Source: Bathynomus jamesi (taxonomy: Eukaryota; Arthropoda; Malacostraca; Isopoda; Cirolanidae). From it: a stretch of DNA of 64,000 bases. Each line of letters opens with the position of its first letter. Position 1 is the first letter of the stretch. Position numbers and translations under genes: made by a program. A model generated the notes under the pieces. It was not told where the DNA came from. It saw nothing but the letters and a program-made list of their open reading frames with translations, and made no database searches. The DNA lies in the NCBI GenBank assembly GCA_023014485.1, contig JAJOZX010002363.1, positions 72,501 to 136,500 of the forward strand. The letters run 5' to 3'. Positions 55,548 through 64,000 of this stretch are shown here, piece by piece.

Positions 55548-55690
55548 AAATGAGAACCAACTCTTTGTAATCATTTATTTATTTATATAAAGTCAAACAA
55601 TGACAACGGTCTTCTGAAAAAGGAATAAGCATAATAAGTAATCACTTGAATAAAACATAAACATAAACATAAACATAATCATTGTCCTCT
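55548..55690 (-). repeat. 5' LTR of the Gypsy element
   Basis: 143 bp; it carries one more AAACAT unit than the 3' LTR. The internal 14-mer lies at 55600-55613. Confidence 0.85.
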
Positions 55691-56983
55691 AATTTCCGAA
55701 CTGCTACAGCTTTTAAGGGAACTTCAAAAACGATTCAAAATGAATTATTAGATTCTATATTAGTTCTTTGCAAAAAGAATATCAAGGAAGAGATTGAAAA
55801 AACTGACTACTTAGCTGTAATGTGTGATGAAACAACGGATATTTATAATAAATCACAAATGGCAATAGTGTTCAGATATGAACTAAAAGGAAACCCCGTT
55901 GAACGGTTTTGGAGTTTCTTCAACCCTCCAAATCTCACTGGAGAAGCTTTATCCGAAATACTCCTCAATGAACTGAATAGTTTACTATCTAATAAGGAGA
56001 AACTTATAGCTCAAACTTATGACGGAGCTGCTGCTCTTAGTGGAAAGCAGAAAGGCGTCCAAACAAAAATAAAAGAAGTCTATAAAAATGCTCATTACGT
56101 ACATTGTTACGCACATCAACTGAACTTAATAATTGAGAAAGCAACATCAGAAATTAGCAAAGCAAGAGTTTTTTTCAATAGCTTGTCTGGAATTCCTGCA
56201 TTCTTTTCAAAATCCCCTCAAAGAACAGCTGAATTAGAAAAAATTACTCATCGAATTCCACAAGTATCAGCAACTAGATGGAATTTTAAAAGTCGAACAG
56301 TAAACGCTGTATACGAAAGAAAAGATGAACTAATCGAGTGCTGCAGCATTTTAGAAACCTCTCAGTCAAAGGAAACTGGACTTGCAGCAGCTGGTATTAA
56401 AAGAATGCTAAATGATCCGGAATTTACTTTTTGACTGGAATTCTTCAGTAAAATAATGCCCCAAGTTGAAATTTTATTCGCACAATTTCAATCTAGGTGT
56501 ATTGAAGCAACAACCGCACAATCCTATGTAAACAAATTTACTGCTGCTATTGAAAACATTAAGCAAGAATATGAACACTTTTCTGAACAAACCAACTCAA
56601 ATGAAGGAAATAAAAAGAGGAAGTTTTCAACTACTAATGAAACATCAATTGCAACAGATGTCTGCGATATAATTATCCAAGAATGCACTAATAGATTTAG
56701 CTTTACTGGCCATCTTGAATCCAGTAAACTGCTACTAAGAAATTGTTTTGAATCTTATCTTAAAGACTTTCCAACTGTGGAACTCGGCAAAGCTGTTGAA
56801 GCATATCCAATGCTTGACAAATTAAAACTCAAAACGGAACTATCCGTTCTTTATGGTCGAGACGATATCTGCTCAAACGACAAGCTCACTGATTTATTAA
56901 GTGTTCTCTTGGACAATAATTTAGAATCAGCATTTTCAGAAACAGTTAAACTTGTAAAAATTTTAATAAGTATTTATAATTGA
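55691..56983 (+). pseudogene. hAT transposase, truncated at both ends
   Basis: Begins in mid-protein at the Gypsy insertion site (SNFRTATAFKGTSKTIQNEL). It shows MCDETTDIYNKSQMAIV, the second acidic segment AQTYDGAAALSGKQKGVQ, the C-x2-H pair HCYAHQLNLII and VSATRWNFKSRTVNAVYERK. An in-frame TGA (56432-56434) stands where Trp is expected, and the same frame continues to 56983. It ends LVKILISIYN, just before where the C-terminal hAT dimerisation domain should begin, so that domain is missing. Confidence 0.85.
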
Positions 56984-57084
56984 ACTATTATTTTATTAAG
57001 CTAGTTTTCTTAATTTTTGTACCTTATAAGTATTTTCGAAAGCTACAGCCTTCCCACTTTATCGAGTCTAGAGCCGCCACTGGA

Positions 57085-57305
57085 CTATACTGTATATAGT
57101 AGTATATAAGAGTTTATTGGTAGCATATCATATGACAATTCCCATAAACATGTGATGACCTCGATGTTGCCAGTTTTTATTTTTTTCCTGAAACTATTAC
57201 CTTCTCATAGTTTGTTTCAACAATACATATATTATCATCTCCACGAGCGTAGACATTGCAAGAAAAGATTCTAACTAAGGATAAGTAAAGTTCTTTCATG
57301 GTCAC
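57085..57305. repeat. Dispersed repeat, copy 2
   Basis: Direct copy of 34269-34489. It ends in CATGGTCAC exactly where an LTR-like sequence starting TGTG begins, whereas copy 1 continues into AATATATAC, so the next element inserted at this point. Confidence 0.85.
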
Positions 57306-58045
57306 TGTGAAAAATGCTCTGTATGAATTGGTCCACAATTAACCCACCCCTTATATCTCGTCTAACTATAGAGTAGATTAAGTCTAGCCCCGTAGGGGTC
57401 AGCCTAGAGATTCCGGAAATGGTCCAGAGCGGGCAGATAAATTGAGGTCCAGTAGGACCTCACCAAACTAGGTTAGGGCAATCTACCTTCACCTTTGTTA
57501 AGCTATGAGTTGATGCTGGGTCTTAGGCCACAATGTAGGCCTAAGTTGTCTGACCCAGCTTAATTTAATGAGTCTTCTAAGTTAGAAGTTAGAAGATCCA
57601 ACTGGGCTAAAAACACAATTAGTCACTTACTGCTAGTTATTAGAGAGTCTCTTTTCTCCTTCGTGTATAATTGTCGAGAGCGTACTTGCTGGTGGGGATC
57701 TTTCTTCGGTGTCTGTTGTTGTCTCTTCTCCAGTTCCGAACTCTCGCCCCGTTCTTCGTTTTCGTTCTCCTTTGTTCTCCTTTTCGTGGGGCTTTTTCCA
57801 CCAGCGTCGTGTTGGTTTTTTCCTCGGTTGGTTGAGCGGTAATGTATATCTATTACCGAGCACGCTCTTGTCACACAGTATATAAATACTAGTGTGGAGA
57901 ATAACTCTGGTGAGCAACCAATTGGTTTCATCCACCCAGTTATTGACATAAAAGGAATTTAATAATTGTTAGATTAACTACCTACCTACTCAGTGAACCA
58001 TTTTCGTTACCTCCCAACTACCCACTCATCAGTTTTCCATATACT
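57306..58045 (+). repeat. LTR-like sequence, owner uncertain
   Basis: Starts TGTGAAAAATGC at a clean insertion boundary. It contains a plus-strand TATA box (AGTATATAAATAC, 57876-57888) after a pyrimidine-rich tract, and is followed at 58046 by TGGGGGCCCCGGGAGAT, which looks like a tRNA-type primer-binding site for a plus-strand element. The BEL genes to the right are on the minus strand. It could instead be part of the BEL 3' LTR if that repeat runs to about 58284, where minus-strand TGTAAT follows a GGGG tract. Confidence 0.45.
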
Positions 58046-58277
58046 GGGGGCCCCGGGAGATAAAAATTTTGGTGTCATTGTCACCAATTTTTATGTCTGA
58101 GTGTAGACTAGCTAACTATTTGACTGTAAATGCCTGTTAATCTGATTAACAGTGCCTATCCTCACCTTCTCATGGAGAAGGTGTAGCATTTAATTAGAAG
58201 AGAAAATATACATCCATAGGATGAAACTGTCTATGGTCTTTACCATAAGAAAAGAAAAAGTGAAAGTTAGAAGATAA

Positions 58278-58549
58278 AATTACAATTCCCCAGCATCTAT
58301 TTTTTGTTGTAAAAATAGTCGCGCCTTTAATGCTGTTTGTCGCTGAGGTCTTGTGTCTGTCAATGTTGTAGTAGGATGCGTTACCACTCCTACTGTCAAA
58401 GGAATAGTTACTGGAAGTTCAGTGTCTCCAGTTGTTACTGTCAGTGGAGAAGGTTCTCCAAAGTCCATTGTTTTGGGTCCAGACTCTAAAGGGTACAAAA
58501 GAGAAATGTCTCTTGTTGTGTCACCCGTTGAAGTCCTTAATTTGACCAC
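58278..58549 (-). pseudogene. BEL DUF5641-type C-terminus
   Basis: VKLRTSTGDTTRDISLLYPL matches the end of the DUF5641 tail of BEL Pol, followed by a Thr-rich linker and a short helical end. The preceding DUF5641 part (58550-58731) is out of frame but visible as a stretch about chromatin-side leader and tract-rich codons. Confidence 0.6.
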
Positions 58550-58731
58550 TCTTGTTACCCCGTCTGTACTGGTCTGAGTTCTGAAACTCTAGCCAGAGGC
58601 CAGTATTGTCTTGGAGTACTGTCATGTATGAGAACAAGGTCCCCTACCTTTGTAGTCCGGCAGGAGACTAACTTGTTCTCCCCGAATCAAATGATTTGGA
58701 GTTAATGGTTCCGGGTCATTAATGTTGTCAC

Positions 58732-60753
58732 TCACATAAGTGAGTGGTCTATTGTTGATGATGTTCTCAATCTCAGCCAGGAGAGTGAGCAACTCAAATA
58801 AGTGTATCTGTTTTTACCAATTGCTTTCTTCAAGCAATTCTTTACTGTTTGTATATTTCTCTCCCAGATAGAACCATACCAAGGAGAGGCAACCGGAATA
58901 TACTTCCACTTTATGTTTGAATTTTGTATATATAATTGTGTGAGTTCATCGCTTAACAAGTCGTGGATGACTTGTTCACCAGCCTTGAAATATGTAGCAT
59001 TGTCAGTCCAAACTGTCTTGGGTACTGAATGTCGTGCACAGAATCTCTTAAAGACAGCAACAAAAGATTCTGCTGTAAGGTCCTCCACAACATCCAGATA
59101 AACAGCTCGTGAGGCAGCACATGCAAACAGTACAATGTACATTTTTTGTTCAGTGTCACCCACCCCTACAGTCAATGCTCCTGTATAGTCAATGCCTACA
59201 GTCTCAAAGGGTCTGTTGAGAGTAACTCTCTCCTCTGGCAAAGCAGGAGGATTTGGTTTCCTATAGGGCCTAGCATGAATACGCCTACATGTGACACACT
59301 CACTCAGGACTGTTTTAACAGTGATCCTTCCCTTGGGTATCCAATAAGTTTTTCTTAATGTAGTTAGTGTCTGTGGTACCCCCATATGATATACATCATT
59401 GTGTGTTTTTCTGATGATTAATGTTGTCAAATAGCTAAATCTAGGTAAAAGGATTGGATGTTTGCTTTTGTATGACAGTTTTGATTTGTCTAATCTCCCT
59501 TTACACCTTAGAAGGCCTTCCTCATCTCTGAACAAGTTTAGATCCACAACTACTGATGGTACAGGTTCTTTTGTTTGTTTCCCATTAGTTAAGAATTCTA
59601 ACTCTTTATTATACTCTTTTTGTTGTGCATGGCCTATCCAGTATTTGGTTGCAACTTCTGTATAATTATGATTGTTTTTATTTAGCTGTTTGTTAATTGT
59701 AGTTAAACAGTTGTAAGCAAACCTCAAACAGTAGGCTGTAACCCTGACAAGTTTGTTGAAATCAGAATAAATTTCATAATTAGTGATTGGTTCAACCTTT
59801 TCATTTGAAAAGATTAAATTTAATGTCAAGTTAACTTGTTCCACAGGCCATTGGTCTGTATTACAGAACCACTTAGGTCCCATAAACCAAGTTTTGTTTG
59901 ACTTCAACAACTTGTAGGATAAACCTCTGGTCAGAAAGTCTGCTGGATTTTGTTTAGTTGGAACATAGTGAAAGTTTACTTGTAGGCTTTCATTAGCTTC
60001 AGCTATTTCTTTTAGCCTATTTCTTACAAAGATATTCTTACTATTTATGCTATCATTCCGTATCCAGGCAAGACAAATCTGACTGTCAAGCCAGATGTGG
60101 ATATCAGTTATGTTCACATCATGATAAGCATCCTTAAGCAATGAAATGGTTTTAATGGCTAATGCAGCAGCCAATAGTTCCAATTGAGGTATGGTTCGGG
60201 TAGGTTTGAGAGGTGCAACTTTCCCTTTTGCATAAATTAGATGACTTTCTGTAGGACTTACAAGATACGCACAGCACCCATAAGCTTGTGTGCTTGCATC
60301 AGCAAACACATGAAGTCTCTGGGGCTTATCCCTAAACCCACAGCACCTTTGAATTTTAATGTTCTGCACTTTTGTTAAATCAGCAGCTAACTTCTTCCAA
60401 GATTTTTTATTTTCATTTGTTATTGGATCATCCCACCCAACATTTGTCCTCCAAATTTCTTGGAGGAGAATCTTTGATTTTATTGTTGAAGGCAGGAATA
60501 AACTCATGGGATCAAAAATTTTGGAAGCCTCTGATAATATTTGTCTTTTAGTATTTGCTTCCTCATCAAGTTTAAAACCTTTAGTACAGATTGAATCATG
60601 ACTGTTAGAAGTTGCATCCAAATACCAGTTCATACCTAAAGTTTTAACTCTGTCTGATGGCTCAGTAAGACCATTATTATCCTTTAAAATCTTTTTATTT
60701 AAATCCTCATCATTTGAAATCCACTCTCTAAGTTCAAAGTTATCTTGTTGCAT
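58732..60753 (-). pseudogene. BEL RT end, RNase H and integrase (673 codons)
   Basis: RNase H-like segment LHVFADASTQAYGCCAYLV, LELLAAALAIKTI and IWLDSQICLAWIRN. The H2C2 integrase zinc region lies between RKTHNDVYHMGVPQTL and VLSECVTCRRIHARPYR. The core has FETVGIDYTGAL, TVWTDNATYFKAGEQVI and the region IPVASPWYGSIWERN. A frameshift near 58730 separates it from the C-terminal DUF5641. Confidence 0.85.
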
Positions 60754-60787
60754 AATGTTTTGAGAGTGTTCATAGACTTCAGATAAT

Positions 60788-61684
60788 TCAGATTTTGTTT
60801 GTTGTTGAGCCTATTAGATTGTCTACGTAAAAATGTTCCTTAAGGAAGTTCAATGTTAAAGAGTTATTAAACTGTTTCAAATGATGTCCAATTGTCAATG
60901 CTAATAGGCTAGGTGAGCAATTGGCTCCAAACAACACAACATTAAATCTATAGGTTATGAACCCTTTATTCAAATCAAATGGATCCTTGAACCATAAGAA
61001 CCTAAGTTGGTTCTTATCATATTCATTTTTAAGATTTATTCTCAAAAATGCCTTTGAAATGTCACTTTGTACGGCATATTTATCTAACCTGAACCTCAGT
61101 AAGATCTTCACAAGGTCAGAAATGAGATTAGGACCCTCAATCAAGCAATCATTCAAACTGTGTTTATCACTGTCTTTGAGGCTACAGTTATATACTACTC
61201 TGAGTTTTGTTGTTGGGGCATCTTGTCGATAAACCTCCCTGTGGGTTAAATAATGACAACCATCTTTTTTAAAAGGGTTATTTGTTACTTCTTCAATGAA
61301 GCCTTTCTGTAGCTGTTCTTTGAAGACATCATTGTACTTTTTAATATTATTATCTTGTTTGAGTTTTTTCATTACTTTATATAAATGTCCTTTAGCTACT
61401 TTGAGATTGTCTCTTAAAGTTGGACAATTTATTTTCCAAGGTAACTCAATAAAATAACTATTGTCTTTGCACTGAATGGTGTCTTCAAATCTTTCTACCA
61501 TTAACTGATCTTCTGAAGTTTGATTTGTGTCATGTATACCCACAGATTCTAGCAACCATAAAGTTTGAATTGCCTCATCCAAAGTTTCATTTGATAATGA
61601 TGAATTAATGTTCTCAATTGAGATAATATTATTCAAAGTGTTGCTATTCTTACAGGTGTTATGTAGGACTGAGTTGAGGCACAT
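60788..61684 (-). pseudogene. BEL reverse transcriptase, N-terminal part
   Basis: HYLTHREVYRQDAPTTKLRV, VYNCSLKDSDKHSLNDCLIE, DKYAVQSDISKAFLRINL and FGANCSPSLLALTIGHHL are BEL RT blocks. The polymerase box reads FYVDNLIGS, with Asn at the second Asp position; some BEL elements seem to use YVDN, so I do not take this alone as inactivating. Confidence 0.8.
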
Positions 61685-61696
61685 AGTATTTGTTGG

Positions 61697-62746
61697 TCAT
61701 GAACTATTTTGGTTTAGGTCTAGGTTGTATTTGGATAGGTCACCCAAAGGGGCTAGCCCTGATGGAGTCTGAATAGCTATACCATTACCTATCTCTACTA
61801 TGCCCTTATGAATAAGATTAATATAATCTGCCCCTATTAACATTTCAATGTTAGCTACTGTGTTGTTTGTGATATGTCTATCAGCTATTTTGTAGTGTTT
61901 TCCCAAATGATTTATGGTTTGTTCTAGTTTGGGTATAACCAGTTTGTTTTGTCCTACTTTAGAAATAATAACTGCTTCAATTTTCTCTAATTTATTTTCT
62001 AAATGTAGTTCCAGGTCAATTGTCTTATAGCTATTTTTGTCCGAGTTATCCTTAACAAAGGATGCAATATTGAGTTTTTGTTCATTCGGGTTTGGTGTCA
62101 AACCCAATTTATTAACTACATTTTGCGAAACAAATGTTTGTTGAGAACAACAGTCTATAAGACATCTCACTGGAGTGGTGCTACCCTCACTATTCACTAA
62201 GTCCAAAGTAATAGTTGGTAAAAGAATCTCAGTGTTTTTTGTTAAGTTGTTTGAACAAACAGAATGTCCCATGAAAGTGGCATTTTCTTGATTACCTTTG
62301 TTTGGTGGAGGTATCTTTTGAGTTTGAGTACTATTGTTTGGACACTTTGGTGAATCACACATTGATGAGACATGTCGTAAACTTTTACAAAACTTACACT
62401 TGAATCTTAACCTAGATTTACAGTCTTTCTTATAATGTCCCTGGCCAGTACACTTTTTACATAGGTTCAACTGTTCACATCTTTTAGCTCTTTGGTTAAA
62501 ATCTGAATATTTGTCACACCCAGTACTACTGTGTTCATTACTTGCACAAAATTTGCAATGTAGTGTGTAAGTTGAGGCAGCAGTTACATTAAAGTTCTGT
62601 AATGTAGGTGTTCGTGTATTACAGTTGGTCACATTTGATTCTACAGTATCAAGTTTTGTCTGTTTGGCTGTAGCTAGTTGGTCTCTGGGAACAGTCTTTG
62701 GTTTATCTATACTCTGGGTCTTATTTTGTGTTGGAATATTTCTCAA
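61697..62746 (-). pseudogene. BEL Gag C-terminus (zinc knuckles) and protease
   Basis: Three Cys/His clusters (CKFCASNEHSSTGC, LCKKCTGQGHYKKDC, CKFCKSLRHVSSMC) are followed by a DUF1758-type aspartic protease whose active segment reads RCLIDCCSQQTFVSQNV. Where most relatives have DSGSQ, this copy has DCCSQ, which may be inactivating. The frame ends at a TGA and resumes in the same frame in RT. Confidence 0.8.
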
Positions 62747-62823
62747 TTTGTAATTAGTTAGAATATTGGGAAAGTGTTTTCTGATATCTTCAAGATTAGG
62801 ATAATTTTCTCCCGTCTTTAGAA

Positions 62824-63662
62824 TTAAATATCTTTAACCCTCAAAGGAAGGCACCTAAGAACTATGCCTTGTATAATCCAAGATGAAGCTTTAATATCTA
62901 TCTCATTGCTAACCAGTTGTCCTATAATAGCTTCTAATTTTGTATAAAAATTTTCCATATCACTATGGTTATTTTTTATGGGTGCAAAATCAAAAATTTG
63001 TTGAGATAATTCATATACAATCTCATCTTTATTAATGTAATTACGTTTTAAGAGATCAATAGCTACTTCATATGAATTCCCTACGGCTGGTAAATAGGCT
63101 ATCAGGTTATAGGCTGGGCCTTTAAGGAAGCTAGTTAAGTAGCTAAACTTATCAACAGTTGAAATATAAGGTTTATTGCCTATTAAACTCTCAAATTTGT
63201 CAATGAAAGATGGGAATTGTACCGTGTCCCCTTCAAATGTTGGTACTAGCAAAATGGGTAACTGAGCCCTCAATTCTTGTGACTCAGGATTTAGCATGCC
63301 ACTTAAATTTTTTGAAAGTTAGCTCTACTTTGATTAAAATCAGAATTAGGTTTATTTGGTGTTAAGTCAGTCAAACGAGACCGTAGTCTCCTTATTTGCT
63401 GTTCAATTGAGATTACCTGATCATCATTATCAGCGTAAAGGTCTATCAATTGTTCTTCAGCCATTTCGGATTCAACTAACTCTGAAATACTCTCATCAAT
63501 GGCTATTATTTCCTTCTTTTTAGTTTCCAATTTAAGAATTACACACTCTAAATCTTCCTTACCTGGTTGTGTAATATTGTTAAAAGTGTTCACGGCCTTT
63601 GTAACAGCTCCCAACTTTGCCCCCCTTTTCTTTTTTAACTTTTTCAATTCCGCCCTGTCCAT
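62824..63662 (-). pseudogene. BEL Gag, N-terminal part with DUF1759
   Basis: MDRAELKKLKKKRGAKLGAV is the typical BEL gag start; I use this Met (63662) because the frame upstream looks like leader sequence. A coiled coil follows (KKKEIIAIDESISELVESEM). After a shift near 63300 the DUF1759 region reads VPTFEGDTVQFPSFIDKFES, DKFSYLTSFLKGPAYNLI and DLLKRNYINKDEIVYE. Gag packages the element RNA. Confidence 0.8.
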
Positions 63663-63785
63663 GTTTAAGTCAAAATTGTTTAACTGGGGATCGTAATGAA
63701 ATAGAGGACAAGAAGAAATTACCAGAGAAGAGAGAGCACAGACAAAACAGTCAAGTTTTAAATTTGGTTTAATCCCCCCCCCCAA

Positions 63786-64000
63786 AGTACTTATGTGTCA
63801 CTCAGGTCTAAGCTTATAAGAGAATGAGACTCCTTAAATGTAAATGTTTCCTAGTTAGGCCCTAGGTTGTAAACCTAATTACGCAAGTTTGTTACTTTAG
63901 GCTTGATTAGGTTAGGCTTAGACTAGACCATTTAGCCTAATTCTGCAATTTTTTTTTTTTTTTTTTTTTGGTTAAGTAAGGTTAAGGTTTGTAAATTCCC
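63786..64000. other. Upstream region of the BEL element
   Basis: A C run at 63774-63783 (minus strand TTTGGGGGGGGGG) could be the primer-binding region just 3' of a 5' LTR. A T homopolymer of about 23 bp lies at 63950-63971. GGTTAGG-like words recur (63905-63930). No LTR copy matching 57306-58284 is found here. Confidence 0.35.

Larger units (their letters stand above)
49950..55690 (-). mobile_element. Complete Ty3/Gypsy LTR retrotransposon with very short LTRs
   Basis: Two near-identical repeats of 137 and 143 bp bound the element, with AATT duplicated outside (49946-49949 and 55691-55694). Gag, protease, RT, RNase H and integrase follow in order on the minus strand. LTR differences are two substitutions plus one AAACAT unit, so the insertion is fairly recent. 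A purine-rich GGGAGGAGAT just before the 3' LTR fits a polypurine tract. The putative PBS is complementary to the LTR itself. Confidence 0.9.
58278..63785 (-). mobile_element. BEL/Pao LTR retrotransposon, decayed
   Basis: All domains are on the minus strand in BEL order: gag with DUF1759, zinc knuckles, DUF1758 protease, RT, RNase H, integrase, DUF5641. The 5' LTR is not identifiable in the remaining window. The coding region is broken by frameshifts near 63300, 62790, 60790 and 58730 and an in-frame TGA near 61697. Confidence 0.85.

Noticed and set aside
60820..60835. YVDN in BEL RT as proof of inactivation
   Set aside because: Some BEL elements appear to use Asn at this place; the frameshifts are better evidence of decay.

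Overview
This window is AT-rich, repeat-dense eukaryotic DNA. It holds no ordinary host gene that I can recognise. Unspliced GT-AG introns inside transposon genes, long (AT)n and (CA)n tracts, a CCTAA pentanucleotide run (the common arthropod telomere unit, inside a foldback element at 20715-20741), and the mix of mariner/Tc1, hAT, Academ-like, BEL and Ty3/Gypsy elements all point to an invertebrate, most likely an arthropod (crustacean or chelicerate are plausible). The species cannot be named from the sequence.

1-23220: a giant inverted repeat. The left arm (1-15283) and right arm (15683-23220) are reverse complements around a 399-bp spacer (15284-15682). Position 1 pairs with 23220, so the left arm may run out of the window. 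Each arm carries the same compact, intronless block of short same-strand ORFs, here called A to F: A 15603-16151, B 16230-16391, C 16585-16773, D 16788-17048, E 17078-17797, F 17787-18032 in the right arm, mirrored at 9419-7618 in the left. Spacing is virus-like: 14 bp between C and D, and an 11-bp overlap of E and F. The two F copies differ at only 2 of 246 bases. I recognise none of the six proteins. Outside F, each arm has (CA)n-bearing VNTRs, a repeat cluster partly derived from a LINE 3' end, and at its outer end an outward-facing TATA box followed by two abutting stem-loops. The arms have since been hit separately: the left by a mariner carrying a 3.0-kb DNA transposon and by an Academ-like transposon that broke ORF A; the right by two hAT MITEs, one of which holds a foldback element. 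Each insertion with an intact counterpart in the other arm shows an exact empty site there.

23221-36834: non-coding repeats, including a palindrome with about 409-bp arms (24911-25739), a perfect zero-spacer palindrome with 81-bp arms (25791-25952), a deleted hAT-like element with very long inverted repeats (26372-28991), a BED-finger hAT element (29291-33869), a Tc1 remnant and a LINE 3' fragment.

36835-44519: a three-level nest. A Tc1-like DD34E element is split by hAT-like element B (37718-44109), which itself holds relative C (40548-43899).

44520-57305: spacer DNA, then a hAT remnant split by a hAT MITE, a LINE RT fragment, and a complete Ty3/Gypsy element (49950-55690) with LTRs of only about 140 bp. 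Its putative primer-binding site is perfectly complementary to 14 nt inside its own LTR, which suggests self-priming. A truncated hAT transposase and a dispersed repeat follow.

57306-64000: an LTR-like sequence, then a minus-strand BEL/Pao element (gag, protease, RT, RNase H, integrase, DUF5641) that has decayed by frameshifts and one in-frame stop.

The best candidate for something undescribed is the duplicated A-F block inside the giant palindrome. The self-priming Gypsy element comes second.
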